Position numbers and translations under genes: made by a program | The notes under the pieces: generated by a model | The model's database searches: none | Told to the model about the DNA's origin: nothing | What the model saw: the letters and a program-made list of their open reading frames with translations, nothing else | Assembly (NCBI RefSeq): GCF_007859815.1 | Contig: NZ_SJPH01000004.1 | Span: 248,001 to 312,000 of the forward strand | DNA: 64,000 nt | Origin: Botrimarina hoheduenensis | GTDB taxonomy: Bacteria; Planctomycetota; Planctomycetia; Pirellulales; Lacipirellulaceae | Reading direction: 5' to 3' | In this document: positions 45,936 through 55,769 of the stretch, one piece after another | How the letters are laid out: each line of letters begins with the position of its first letter | Position numbering within the stretch: the first letter of the stretch is position 1

Positions 45936-48900
45936 ATGTCTCTCCGCCTGTTTTGTGCCCCCCGTGTGTGCGGAGTGGGCCTCTTTCTGCTGGTAGCCTC
46001 GCTCGCGGGCGGTCAGACAACAACCTGGACCGGCGGTGTTAGCACCAGTTGGAACAACGCTGGCAACTGGGACAACGGCGTGCCGAACACCGCGACGGAA
46101 ATCGCTGTGATTGGCTCTCCTGCGCCCACGCTGGGGAACATCAACGTCAACCTCGGTGGCCTGACGGTTCAATCCAACGGCCAGCTTGATGTCGCGTCGG
46201 GCTTGGACTTCGACTTTGCCCCCGGCGCAACGATTAGCAACGCGGGCGCGATTAATGTAGCGCCGAACACCGATTTCCAGCTCGGCGGCACGGTCGCCAA
46301 CAGCGGCACGATCACCCTGGATGGCTCAGGGGCAGTCACCGACCTTGAACTCTTTGCGGACGCAACCCTTACCGGCGGGGGTTCGGTCGTTCTCACCGGC
46401 GCCAATGCCCGGTTCAACGATAACACCGCGGCAGCGACTACGCTGACCAATTCCGCCAGCCACACGATTCGTGGCGTCGGTCAGATCGGCTCCAATGCAA
46501 TCACCAACCTAGCCAACCAGGGGTTAATCGTCGCCGACACCTCGGGCGGAACCCTCACGATCGACATCGGCAGCCTCGTCACCAACATGGGGACGCTCCG
46601 CGCTACCGGCGGCGGCACGCTGGCGCTCAACACAAGCGGCTACGATAATGCTGGCGGCGTGATCGAATCAACTGGTGGCCAGGTCCGTTTCAACTCGGGC
46701 GCACAGTTGACTGGCGGCCAAGTCACCGGCGCCGATGTCGCTGTCTCCGGTGGCAGCAACGTGAATTTCACCGACGTTGTTTTCAACGCTCAAGTGGTCG
46801 TCGAAGCCAACACCGACTTCGGCGTGGATGGCTCGATCACCAACAATGGAACCATCACGATCCAAGGTGCCGGTGCAACAAGCGACGTTGAAGTGCAGAG
46901 CGCGACCACCTTTGGCGGCACGGGCGCGCTCGTACTGAACGGCCCCAACGCCCGCATCAGCGACGTAGTGGCCGCGTCGCTGGAGTTCACCAACGGCTCG
47001 GGCCATACCATCCGCGGTGGCGGCCAGATCGGCGTCAACACGATCAGCATCGTTAACAACGGACTGATCACCGCCGACGTCAGCGGTCAAACGATGACGC
47101 TCGACCCCGCTACGGCGTTCACAAACAACGCTACGCTACGCGCCGAGAACGGCGGCACGCTTGCCTTTGGCGGCGGCAATTACACCAACGCGGGCGGCGT
47201 GATCCAGTCCGACGGCGGCCAGGTCCTGTTCAACAGCGAGTCTCGCGTCACCGGTGGGACCATCACTGGCGCCAACGTCGCCGTCGCGAACGGCATTAAC
47301 ACCGGCTTCACCGATGTTACTTTCGACGCCCAAGTGGCCGTCGGATCGAATGTTGACTTTGAGCTGAATGGCACGATCACCAATAACGGTACGATTACGA
47401 TCACTGGCGCGAGCAGCACCACCGATGTCGAACTACAGGGCGACACGCTTCTCACGGGCACGGGCGCGCTCGTGCTGGACGGCCCCAACGCTCGCATCAG
47501 CGATGTGAATGCCGCCTCGTTGCTGTTCACCAACGACTCGGGCCATACCATCCGCGGCAGCGGTCAGATCGGCGTCAACACGATCAGCGTCACCAATCTG
47601 GGCCTCATCACCGCCGACGTGAGCGGCCAGACGATGACGCTTGATCCGGCTTCGGCGTTTATCAACAACGGCACGCTGCGCGCCGAGAACGGTGGCACGC
47701 TCGCCTTCAATAGTGGCCCCTACAACAACTCCGGCGGCGTAATCGAATCGGCTGGGGGACAGGTGCGGTTCAACAGCGAAGCAGGGATAACCGGCGGTAC
47801 CATTACAGGCAGCGATATCCTGATTGCGAGCAACTCGAGCTACACGGACGTCACGTTCGATGGCTCGGTCGCCGTCTCCGCGAACATCGACTTCCGTGTC
47901 GATGGGACGATCACCAACAACGGTACGATCACGGTCAATGGCTCCGACGTCACGCTGCTCGACGCCACGACGTTCGTCGGCACGGGCGAGCTGGTGCTGA
48001 ACGGCGTCAACGCCCGCATCAACGACATCAACGCGGCCTCGCTCGAGTTCACCAACGGCCCCAGCCACACGGTACGCGGCAGCGGCCAAATCAGCGGCAA
48101 CACAATCAGCGTCGTAAACCAAGGACTCATCACCGGCGACGTGCCGGGCGAAACGCTGTTCATTGACCCGGCTGCTGCTTTTACCAACAGCGGCACGATC
48201 CGAGCCGAGAATGGCGGGACGGTTGAAATGGGGGCAGGCCCCTATAATAGTGCCGACGGCGTCATCGAGGCTCTCGGTCCCGGCAGCCGCATCCAGCGCA
48301 GCAACACAACCGACTTCTTCATTTCAATCGGTAGTGTCCGTGCTATTGATGGCGGTGTCGTTGAGATCTTCGACATCTTCACAACCGACTCCGACCTCTT
48401 CAGTAATGACGACTTGTTGGAGTTCACGGGGATGGCGAACACCGACCTTTTCTACGACAGCACGTTGATCACCCAGGGGGGGGTCAGCTTTAGTCAGCCC
48501 GGTGATCTACAATCCTCACAGTTTGCAGAAAACAACGGGATGTTCCGCATCGGGGATGGACTCCACTTTTTCGCCAATCCGATCGCTACGCAAAACATTG
48601 GCCCTGTGACGAACACGGGGACGATCGTCGCTGGCGAGGGCAGCCGGTTCGAGATGGGCCGGGTCGTTCTAGGCCCGTGTGAGACAACAGGAGGCAACAC
48701 ATGCAGTGGAGGGTTGCCCGTTGCAGGTTTGAGTCCTTTCGTTTCGACGGGCACTCTCGCCGGGGCCGGCTATATCGGCAATCCGAATCCGGGTTTCACC
48801 CAGGGCGCCGACAACAGCGGCCATCTACAAACCGACGGTCTGGTGAGCCCGGGCGACGGAGTGGCTGACCTAGCGACACTTACCTTAGGCGGCCGCGATG

Positions 48901-49460
48901 TCATCCTCGGCACCACCAACACGATCGACATCGAGATCGACGCCTTCGATAACGATGCGGTCGTGTTCGAGACCGTGTCGGGCTTCACCGTTGACCTCAA
49001 CGGCGAGTTGAGCGTTTCGCTGCTCAATGGCTTCATGCCCAGCGAGGGCGACATGTTCACCATCCTCACCGCCGCTGAGGGCTTCACGGGCGCGTTCGAC
49101 ACGGAGACGCTTCCCGTGCTCGACGACTGTCTGCTCTGGCGGGTCAACTACAACCCGACGTCGGTCGTGCTCGAAGTCATTCTGCCCGACTTCATCCCGG
49201 GCGACTTCAACGACGATGGCAAGGTCGATAACACCGACCTCAACCTCTTGCTGGCCAACTGGGGCAGCTCCATCGTCCCGCCCGAGTGGACCAACGGCTT
49301 CACCGGCCCGCTGGTGGATAACGACGAGCTCAACGACCTGCTGGCAAAATGGGGCTTCGGCGTCGCCGCCAGCCACGCCATCCCCGAGCCCGCCACCTGT
49401 GTGCTGCTCGTCACGCTGCTCGCTCCCCTCGCAGGGGCGCGCCGGTGCCGGCAGGGCTAG
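45936..49460 (+). CDS. Large secreted repeat protein with dockerin-like and PEP-CTERM end
   Basis: The protein has 1,174 residues from the ATG at 45936, with AGGA eight bases upstream and a signal peptide (VGLFLLVASLAGG). The segment TTTWTGGVSTSWNNAGNWDNG is the opening repeat seen in many bacterial autotransporter-like beta-helix proteins, here without an outer-membrane barrel. Four long repeats follow (see the separate entry). Near the end are dockerin-like loops (GDFNDDGKVDNTDLNLLLANWG and VDNDELNDLLAKWG, each shown by its D-x-N/D core) and IPEPATCVLLVTLL with a basic tail. It is likely an adhesin or matrix protein sorted by an exosortase. Nothing marks it as part of the Pho response apart from its place between phoB and phoR. 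Confidence 0.85.
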   Translation: MSLRLFCAPRVCGVGLFLLVASLAGGQTTTWTGGVSTSWNNAGNWDNGVPNTATEIAVIGSPAPTLGNINVNLGGLTVQSNGQLDVASGLDFDFAPGATISNAGAINVAPNTDFQLGGTVANSGTITLDGSGAVTDLELFADATLTGGGSVVLTGANARFNDNTAAATTLTNSASHTIRGVGQIGSNAITNLANQGLIVADTSGGTLTIDIGSLVTNMGTLRATGGGTLALNTSGYDNAGGVIESTGGQVRFNSGAQLTGGQVTGADVAVSGGSNVNFTDVVFNAQVVVEANTDFGVDGSITNNGTITIQGAGATSDVEVQSATTFGGTGALVLNGPNARISDVVAASLEFTNGSGHTIRGGGQIGVNTISIVNNGLITADVSGQTMTLDPATAFTNNATLRAENGGTLAFGGGNYTNAGGVIQSDGGQVLFNSESRVTGGTITGANVAVANGINTGFTDVTFDAQVAVGSNVDFELNGTITNNGTITITGASSTTDVELQGDTLLTGTGALVLDGPNARISDVNAASLLFTNDSGHTIRGSGQIGVNTISVTNLGLITADVSGQTMTLDPASAFINNGTLRAENGGTLAFNSGPYNNSGGVIESAGGQVRFNSEAGITGGTITGSDILIASNSSYTDVTFDGSVAVSANIDFRVDGTITNNGTITVNGSDVTLLDATTFVGTGELVLNGVNARINDINAASLEFTNGPSHTVRGSGQISGNTISVVNQGLITGDVPGETLFIDPAAAFTNSGTIRAENGGTVEMGAGPYNSADGVIEALGPGSRIQRSNTTDFFISIGSVRAIDGGVVEIFDIFTTDSDLFSNDDLLEFTGMANTDLFYDSTLITQGGVSFSQPGDLQSSQFAENNGMFRIGDGLHFFANPIATQNIGPVTNTGTIVAGEGSRFEMGRVVLGPCETTGGNTCSGGLPVAGLSPFVSTGTLAGAGYIGNPNPGFTQGADNSGHLQTDGLVSPGDGVADLATLTLGGRDVILGTTNTIDIEIDAFDNDAVVFETVSGFTVDLNGELSVSLLNGFMPSEGDMFTILTAAEGFTGAFDTETLPVLDDCLLWRVNYNPTSVVLEVILPDFIPGDFNDDGKVDNTDLNLLLANWGSSIVPPEWTNGFTGPLVDNDELNDLLAKWGFGVAASHAIPEPATCVLLVTLLAPLAGARRCRQG
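46368..48250 (+). repeat. Four long in-frame repeats inside the PEP-CTERM beta-helix protein
   Basis: Equivalent leucine codons fall at 46392, 46935, 47475 and 47997, a spacing of 543, 540 and 522 bp (181, 180 and 174 residues). Each unit holds the same order of blocks: LVLNGPNARISDV, GHTIRGxGQIG, LITADVSGQTMTLDP, TLRAENGGTLAF, GGVIESxGGQVRFNS and TITNNGTIT. The second and third units are the most alike, and the first and fourth are more divergent. Confidence 0.8.
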
Positions 49461-49647
49461 CGATCAGGGTTGTTACGGAAAGCGGCGGCGGATAACGTGT
49501 TGGGGTGCTCTCATTAGCACGTTTCGTGCATGAGCCACCTGACCTTGCGCTCCCTTTGTTGGGAGCTTACGCAAGCGTGCTGCGCGGCGATCCGCCTCGC
49601 CCTCAGTCGGTGCCCCGACGACTTTCCTGCAACCCGCGAGTGTCCTA

Positions 49648-51447
49648 ATGAGTCGGCTAACCGCCCCGCCCTATGGGTGGGCCTCCGTGCGCAATGGCGG
49701 CGCTTTCTTGTTGAGCCTCGTCGCTGGGCTGGCCGTCTTCGCTCCGCGTGCTGCTCAAGCCGCCGACGGCCCTCCGGCAGTCAATCCCTTCAAACAGCTC
49801 AAGCAGCGCTACAACGAGACGCAACAAGGTTCTGAGCGGATCGGCGTTCGCACCCGCTACGCCTTTGTTGCCAACGATCCGCTCGTCGGTTCTCAGTGGC
49901 ATCTGGACAACGGGTTGGGTTGGAGCGATGTCAACATCCAGGGTGCCTGGAGCCGCGGATACACGGGAGCGGGCGTAACGATCGGCATCGTTGACGACGG
50001 CCTGCAACATCTGCACCCCGACTTGGCACCCAATTATTCGCCGACCGACAGCTTTGACTTCGGTCCGATTATCAATGATCTCGATCCGAGTCCCTTCTAC
50101 AACAACTCGGGCGCAGGCGCAGGCGATGGCGACAACCACGGCACCGCCGTGGCGGGTGTCGCGGCGGCGCGTGGCGGTAACGGCACGGGGGGGTCAGGAG
50201 CCGCACCGCTGGCCAAGGTCGCTGGTCTGCGTGCCGACTTCACCAACTTCTTTAATCCCAACCAATTCGCCGACGCAACGCGGTATCGTTCTTCGGGTGC
50301 CGTCACAACGATCGACGTCAAGAACCACAGCTACGGTATCAGCGATCCCTATGTGCCAACCAATGCCGAGCTAGCCGCTCTGAACGACTCATCGGCTGCC
50401 GGAACAATCCACGTGTTTGCCGCGGGCAACGAACGCCAGGGGCATAATTTTTCCGCCGATGGCGACGCTAACAAAAAAGCGGAACAGAATTCGATCAACT
50501 CGATCGCAGTGGGCGCGCTCGCCTTCAATGGCACGTTCGCCTCTTACAGCAATTGGGGCGCCAACCTGTTCGTCACGGCACCCACCAGTGGTGCCGGGCT
50601 GGGCATCACCACTACCGATCGCACGGGCAGTGGCCTCGCGGGGGGCTATAACGACACGGCCGGCAGCGGCATCGACTTTGATCCGCTGGCAGACCTCGAC
50701 TACACGTCGGTGTTCGGCGGGACCTCGTCAGCGGCACCGCTAGTGAGCGGCGTGCTGGCCTTGGCCAAAGAGGCCAATCCCGCGCTCGATACGCGCATGG
50801 CCAAGCACCTGCTGGTGCTCACCAGCGACAGCACGATCGACAGCAGCGATGCGACGCTCGAGAGCGACGGCGGCTGGCAGACCAACGCGGCGGGCAACCG
50901 CTTCAACCAAAACTACGGCTTCGGTCTGATCGACGCCGAGGCGTTGACCGCGGCGGCCACGCTCTACGCCGGCGTTACGGCTCCCGTGTTTGAGTCCGTT
51001 GTCGGAGGCGTCAACGCCGCGCTGCCCGACGCGATCGTCAACGACCTGACGCCCGGCGTGGTGACCCGAACGTTCAACCTGTTCCAACCGGGCGCGCTCG
51101 AAGAGATGGTCATCGGCCTGAACATCAGTCACACCTATACGGGCGATCTCCAGGCCACGCTCACCTCGCCTGCGGGCACCTCGAGTCGGCTGATGCTCCG
51201 CAACATCGCGGATCCGGTGGACAACCTGAGCTGGGCCTTCACCAGCAACGCGTTTTGGGGCGAAAACCCGGTCGGTGCCTGGACCCTCTCGGTCGAGGAC
51301 TGGTTCACGGGAGACATCGGCATTTGGCAAAGCTTCTCGGCAACGGCGATCACGGGTTCGCTGATCCTGGTGCCCGAGCCGGCGACGCTGGCGATCGTGC
51401 TCGCGGCGCTCGTTGTTGGCAGCAGGCAGAGGTCAGCCGGCAGATAG
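49648..51447 (+). CDS. Secreted subtilisin-like (S8) protease with P domain and PEP-CTERM
   Basis: The protein has 599 residues. After a signal peptide ending ARAAQA-type (VFAPRAAQAADG), the catalytic triad is Asp116 in IVDDGLQHLHPDL, His164 in DNHGTAVAG and Ser360 in GGTSSAAPLVSG. There is no clear long pro-domain, only about 85 residues. A proprotein-convertase P domain (about residues 450-575; LEEMVIGLNISHTYTGDL, NPVGAWTLSVEDW) follows, so the layout is kexin-like. The end is LVPEPATLAIVLAAL plus a basic tail. It may process other surface proteins, but the target is unknown. Confidence 0.92.
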   Translation: MSRLTAPPYGWASVRNGGAFLLSLVAGLAVFAPRAAQAADGPPAVNPFKQLKQRYNETQQGSERIGVRTRYAFVANDPLVGSQWHLDNGLGWSDVNIQGAWSRGYTGAGVTIGIVDDGLQHLHPDLAPNYSPTDSFDFGPIINDLDPSPFYNNSGAGAGDGDNHGTAVAGVAAARGGNGTGGSGAAPLAKVAGLRADFTNFFNPNQFADATRYRSSGAVTTIDVKNHSYGISDPYVPTNAELAALNDSSAAGTIHVFAAGNERQGHNFSADGDANKKAEQNSINSIAVGALAFNGTFASYSNWGANLFVTAPTSGAGLGITTTDRTGSGLAGGYNDTAGSGIDFDPLADLDYTSVFGGTSSAAPLVSGVLALAKEANPALDTRMAKHLLVLTSDSTIDSSDATLESDGGWQTNAAGNRFNQNYGFGLIDAEALTAAATLYAGVTAPVFESVVGGVNAALPDAIVNDLTPGVVTRTFNLFQPGALEEMVIGLNISHTYTGDLQATLTSPAGTSSRLMLRNIADPVDNLSWAFTSNAFWGENPVGAWTLSVEDWFTGDIGIWQSFSATAITGSLILVPEPATLAIVLAALVVGSRQRSAGR

Positions 51448-51455
51448 CTTAGACT

Positions 51456-51551
51456 CCGCCCCCCGTTGGGAGAGGTTTTAGCGTGGGGAGTGCGTCGGGT
51501 ACCCAGGTTCGTCCCCTCGCCTCACCCCTCTCCCGCACGCGGAGGAGGGGG
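51456..51551 (-). repeat. GC-rich palindromic repeat, copy B
   Basis: This is the reverse-strand relative of copy A at 4186-4304. Read on the minus strand it has CCCCTCCTCC, GGGAGAGGGG, GGCGAGGGGACG, ACCTGGGTAC and CTCTCCCAACGGGGGGCGG in the same order. It fills most of the gap between the subtilisin gene and phoR, near the end of a PEP-CTERM gene, as copy A does. Confidence 0.5.
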
Positions 51552-51591
51552 GTGCTTACGGCTTGCGGCCGTCTGGCCTGTGCCCGCTCTT

Positions 51592-53316
51592 TTATGCTGC
51601 CGGCAGGCTGACGATAAACTTGGTTCCCTGCTGAGGAACGGACTGCACCGCCACGGAACCGCCGAACGACTGGGCCAGGTGCTTGACGATCGACAAGCCC
51701 AAGCCGGTGCCCCCCAGGTCGCGCGAGCGTGCGGCATCGACCCGATAGAACCGTTCGAAAACGCGGGCGGCTTTATCCGCCGGGATGCCGATGCCGGTGT
51801 CAGCAACGCTGATCTCGACCATCTGCTCGACAACACGCCAATCGATCCGCACCTCGCCACCTGTCGGGGTGTACTTCACGGCGTTATCGACCAGGTTGTT
51901 GAGGATCACCCGCAAACCGTCCGGGTCGGCTTGAACCTGTGCCAGCGGGCTCTGGTCGTCCACCAACAACCGCACCTGCTTGGCCTCAGCCCGCGGGGCG
52001 TGGTGCTTGCGGCACGCCTCAACCGCCGCGGTAACGCCAACCGTCTGGATCGCAAACGGCTGCTGCGCCGATTCGATCCGCGCCAGGTCAAGCATGTCGC
52101 GGATCAGCTCGTCGAGCCGATTGGCCTGCTCCTCGATCTCACGGAGAAAGCGGGTGCGGGTCGCGGCCTCTTCAGCGGCACCGCCAAGCAGCGTTTCCGT
52201 GTAGGCCTTGATCGAACTGAGCGGCGTTTTGAGCTCATGCGACACGTTGGCCACAAAGTCGCGCCGCAGCGATTCGAGCCGATTCAGCTCGGTCGTGTCG
52301 TGCAGCACCACAACGGCACCGGTCGAGGGGTCGCCCACGAGCGGCGTCACATGGACCGCGAGCTGGTGCTCTTCCCAATCGATCTCGAGTCGTTGCGGAC
52401 GTCGGCTGACAATCGCGGCGGTCGCCGCTTGGTGCAAGGGATGATTGCGCACCACCTCTAGCAGCGGACGCCCCTCGACCTGCGGCGGCAAGAAGCCGAA
52501 GAGCTTGCCCGCGGCGGGGTTCGCAAACAGCACGCGTTTGCGATCATCGATCGCTACGACCCCTTCGATCATGCCGCCCAGCACGGTCGCCTGGAGCTGA
52601 TCGCTCTCGCGCAGCTCCGTGAGCCGTCGGCCGAGCTCGCGGCTTAAGCGGTTGTACGAATCGGCCAGCGCCCCCAACTCATCGCGGTTGGGAACAAACG
52701 CGCGCTGATCGTAGTCGCCCGCTGCCATCGACTGCGCAACACGGTTGAGCGTTTGCACGGGACGCACCAAGTGCGACACCAGTGTAAATCCCGCCGCTAA
52801 GACCAAGACACTCGTCGCGAGGGCGTACCAAGCGTACAGCCGCCAGAGCCGATTTCGCCACTCGGCAAGCGACGCTGCGGAACGCGCCACACGGACGACC
52901 GCGGCGGGCTGGCCCGCGGCATTCCGCCAAACCCGGTCGTAGGTGAACCGATCACTGGTATCGGTCGCGGGACGCCATGACTGGCCCGCCTGCAGAGCGA
53001 TCTTGACCGAGGGATCGTTCTCTTGGGGTGCCTCTGCTGAACTGACAATCGGCCGACCCGCGGGCGAGTAAACGGTTACCTCGGCTCCTGCTGCCACAGC
53101 GAGATCTTGCAGGTCGCTTTCGGTCAGCATCGTTGGATCAAATCGGTCGCTACGCCCCACCAGCACGGACGCAACCGTCCGTAGCTCGGCCTCGGTCCGG
53201 CGATAGTGGTCTTGGCTTTCGCCTTGCCAGGTGATTGCCAAGAGCGCAGCAGCGGACAACAGGCTGAGCGAGGTGAAGCCGACGAAGAGCTTCAGAAACA
53301 GGCGGCTACGAAACAT
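51592..53316 (-). CDS. phoR: PhoR-type sensor histidine kinase
   Basis: The protein has 574 residues from the ATG at 53316. Two membrane helices (about residues 7-25 and 160-182) bracket a periplasmic domain of about 130 residues. They are followed by HAMP (VRPVQTLNRVAQSMAAGDY), a PAS domain (LFANPAAGKLFGF), HisKA with His360 in NVSHELKTPLSS, and HATPase boxes N (LNNLVDNAVKY), G1 (VADTGIGIP) and G2 (GGTGLGLSIVKH). This is the standard PhoR layout, except for the full periplasmic domain, which E. coli PhoR lacks. It is separated from phoB by two large surface-protein genes and lies on the opposite strand. Confidence 0.9.
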   Translation of the reverse strand: MFRSRLFLKLFVGFTSLSLLSAAALLAITWQGESQDHYRRTEAELRTVASVLVGRSDRFDPTMLTESDLQDLAVAAGAEVTVYSPAGRPIVSSAEAPQENDPSVKIALQAGQSWRPATDTSDRFTYDRVWRNAAGQPAAVVRVARSAASLAEWRNRLWRLYAWYALATSVLVLAAGFTLVSHLVRPVQTLNRVAQSMAAGDYDQRAFVPNRDELGALADSYNRLSRELGRRLTELRESDQLQATVLGGMIEGVVAIDDRKRVLFANPAAGKLFGFLPPQVEGRPLLEVVRNHPLHQAATAAIVSRRPQRLEIDWEEHQLAVHVTPLVGDPSTGAVVVLHDTTELNRLESLRRDFVANVSHELKTPLSSIKAYTETLLGGAAEEAATRTRFLREIEEQANRLDELIRDMLDLARIESAQQPFAIQTVGVTAAVEACRKHHAPRAEAKQVRLLVDDQSPLAQVQADPDGLRVILNNLVDNAVKYTPTGGEVRIDWRVVEQMVEISVADTGIGIPADKAARVFERFYRVDAARSRDLGGTGLGLSIVKHLAQSFGGSVAVQSVPQQGTKFIVSLPAA

Positions 53317-53412
53317 AGCCCTATGATCCGCACGCGGCTCGGTTTGTCGAGCCACCGACCGAGGCCTGCCCGCTTAATACGAGGCACAACGGCGTGCGGA
53401 TAAACACGCTCG

Positions 53413-55533
53413 TTAGGGGAGCGCAGACGTCGGACCCGGAGCAGCGAAGGAGGCCGGATCGATCGCCGCGGGTTGCTGCAGCGTCTCCGCGGGCGAGGGT
53501 GATGGTTCGGTGGAAGACGGCGTCGATCGGCGTGGAACGGCAACGCCGGTCGCGGCCCCCATTCTCACCTGAGGGTACTCGCCGAGCGATACCCGCTCTG
53601 GTCGGGGCGAGGCGTAGTTGAGCGGTCGGGGCCGGCCCCGCCGCCGCTCGAGGGCAGCGGCGTCGCGATACGCTTGCTTCGGAAGCCCCCCCTCGGCAAG
53701 CATCACCCCGTTAAAATCGAGCAGCGTTCCCTTGGCAAAGTGGACGTTCTTCAGCGCGATGGCGTGCTCAACATCGGCGCGACTCCGTCGCGAAGCGGCC
53801 TCGGCAAGTTTGCGCTGGGCGTCGAGCAGCAGATCGAGCGGGGCCTTGTCCGACGCATAGGCAGCCCGTACGGCAGCGGCCTGCTCTTGAGCCGCTACCC
53901 AGCGATTGTAAGCCGTCTGCGATACTTGGTACGCTCGGTCCAACTCGGTAATGGCTTCGGCAACCTCGTGAACAATCCCTTCCTGCTGGTCTCCCAGCAG
54001 AGCGCGCTCACGCGCCAGACGTAGTTCGGCGTTGCGAATAGCCGAGTGGGCTCGCCGAAAGCCGATGGGCACATCGAGTTCGACGCCGAGCTGCCATTCT
54101 TGGAAATCACCCGAGGTGAGATCCTCGTACGAGTTGTCGAACCGTGGGTTGTTACCCGAGCTATCGAGCAAGTCGTCGCCGAAGCCACGGAACCGATAGC
54201 GTCCCACCGCGTCGAGGCGGGGCATCAGGTGATTCTTGCTGGCGATCAGCTCAAGCTCGCGCCGCCGGACCCGCCAGCGCGAACCGCGTAGCTCCGCCCG
54301 TCGCTGCGTCGCTTCGGTCACGATCAGATCCCAATCGAACACCACTTGGGCGACGATCGGTTCGCGTGCCGGACGGAGCAGCTCGCCATCGCTGGCTGGC
54401 AGCCCGACCAAGCGGCGCAAGCGGCGCTCGGCTAGATACACGCCGGGAGTGCCGCGGAATGCTCCGCCAGCGGCCCCGCTGCCCGTCTGTGTGCCGTCGA
54501 TCGGTTTGCCGCTCAGCGCGTTCTCGACCTCTTCCTGGAAGCGGTAATACTGCTCGCGTGCCTGGGCTTCTTTATCCGCTTCGCCGCCGGTGCGCTCGGC
54601 GTCGTAGAGCGCTTTGACGCGGCGCCAGGTTTCGAGCGAAGCGTCGCGTGCCGCGACTCGGGCTTCGAGATCACGATACGCGTACCAGAGGTCCCAGTAG
54701 GCGTTCTCGACATCGTTCACATATCGCCGGACCGCGATCTCGAAATCCACCAACGCGATGTCGGCGTTCACGCGGCTCACCAAGACCCCCTCAAAAACCC
54801 CCGGCGTGCGCGTCGGTCCCGCGATCCGATTGAAGGTAAGTCCGGCACCCTGCAAAAGAGGCTGGCGTACTTCCCCCTCAATCTTGGTGGTCCAAGCGCT
54901 GTCAAACAGGTTTCCCGGCGCGTTGTTGGAATCGAACTCGACGATCTGCCGCAAGGCAAGCTCCGAGCCGGTGACCGAACGCTTGGCGAGTTGCGTCTGC
55001 CAGACGCTCGAGTCCTGTTGCAGGAGCCGCGTGCCGCCGCCGAAGAACTCGTTGTTCAAGGCGCGGTCGTTCTTCTCGTTGAAAACACTCGTGGTAAACT
55101 GAGCGTCGAACGCCGCGAGGGCCGCTTCGACGCCGGTCTCTACGATCCCTGGATCGTGGACCGTCGTGGCGGCGTTGGGAGCCCGGAGCACTACGCCTCC
55201 CGCGTCGCGGAGCACCGACGAGTGATCCAGTCCAAGACGAATCGCTTCGTCGAGCGTCAGGTCGCGGTACCGGGCGGGCGATTCGTCGGAGAGCAGCCGC
55301 GGCGGATCCGAGTACGCCGCGGTCACCGCTGCAGTTTCGCAACTTTGAGCCGGATAGTCGATCGAAGCCGCTTGCACCGCATAGACATCGGCCGACTTAC
55401 AAGCGCTGGCGCGGAACGCCGCGGGTTTGTTCCCGCGACACCCTCCGCCACCTGCCGCAATCAGCGCGCTGGTCAGCGCAGCCGCCCTGGCAGCAGTCAG
55501 CAGACTTCGACGGCAGTCCAACGCGAGCGACAA
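53413..55533 (-). CDS. TolC-like outer-membrane efflux protein
   Basis: The protein has 706 residues if translation starts at the TTG at 55533, which has GGGAGG eight bases upstream; a GTG at 55620 would add 29 residues of low-complexity sequence. The N-terminus is signal-like and reaches GGGGC at Cys32, so it may be a lipoprotein, as in many OMF proteins. The two-fold coiled-coil barrel repeats are visible: NDVENAYWDLWYAYRDLEAR and HEVAEAITELDRAYQVSQTA, each about 200 residues before a DLLLDAQRKLAEA-type helix. The C-terminus is proline- and serine-rich. It is divergent from the adaptor genes and likely forms the outer-membrane exit of the same machine. Confidence 0.88.
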   Translation of the reverse strand: MSLALDCRRSLLTAARAAALTSALIAAGGGGCRGNKPAAFRASACKSADVYAVQAASIDYPAQSCETAAVTAAYSDPPRLLSDESPARYRDLTLDEAIRLGLDHSSVLRDAGGVVLRAPNAATTVHDPGIVETGVEAALAAFDAQFTTSVFNEKNDRALNNEFFGGGTRLLQQDSSVWQTQLAKRSVTGSELALRQIVEFDSNNAPGNLFDSAWTTKIEGEVRQPLLQGAGLTFNRIAGPTRTPGVFEGVLVSRVNADIALVDFEIAVRRYVNDVENAYWDLWYAYRDLEARVAARDASLETWRRVKALYDAERTGGEADKEAQAREQYYRFQEEVENALSGKPIDGTQTGSGAAGGAFRGTPGVYLAERRLRRLVGLPASDGELLRPAREPIVAQVVFDWDLIVTEATQRRAELRGSRWRVRRRELELIASKNHLMPRLDAVGRYRFRGFGDDLLDSSGNNPRFDNSYEDLTSGDFQEWQLGVELDVPIGFRRAHSAIRNAELRLARERALLGDQQEGIVHEVAEAITELDRAYQVSQTAYNRWVAAQEQAAAVRAAYASDKAPLDLLLDAQRKLAEAASRRSRADVEHAIALKNVHFAKGTLLDFNGVMLAEGGLPKQAYRDAAALERRRGRPRPLNYASPRPERVSLGEYPQVRMGAATGVAVPRRSTPSSTEPSPSPAETLQQPAAIDPASFAAPGPTSALP

Positions 55534-55756
55534 ACCAAAAACCTCCCACGGAGCAAACGAACGGCCAGCCGTCCCGATCGAGAGGCGGACTCTGCCCCCC
55601 CCGCCCCGGTGACGAGGCACAGATCGCCTGTACTGCCTTCGGCTGCTCTCCCAGGAAGATTCAGAAGAACCGCGCGAACCCCTACAGACTGCCGGGCTTG
55701 GCCGTTGGCTAGCAGACCTTCGCTCCGGTAAGGCGCGGGAATTGGCGGCTCAGCGC

Positions 55757-55762
55757 TATAAT
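55757..55762 (+). promoter_or_regulatory. Perfect -10 hexamer directly before a start codon
   Basis: TATAAT ends eight bases before the ATG at 55770, so transcription would start at or next to the start codon. No ribosome-binding site precedes the ATG. This suggests a leaderless mRNA. No good -35 element is visible. Confidence 0.35.
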
Positions 55763-55769
55763 CAGGGCC

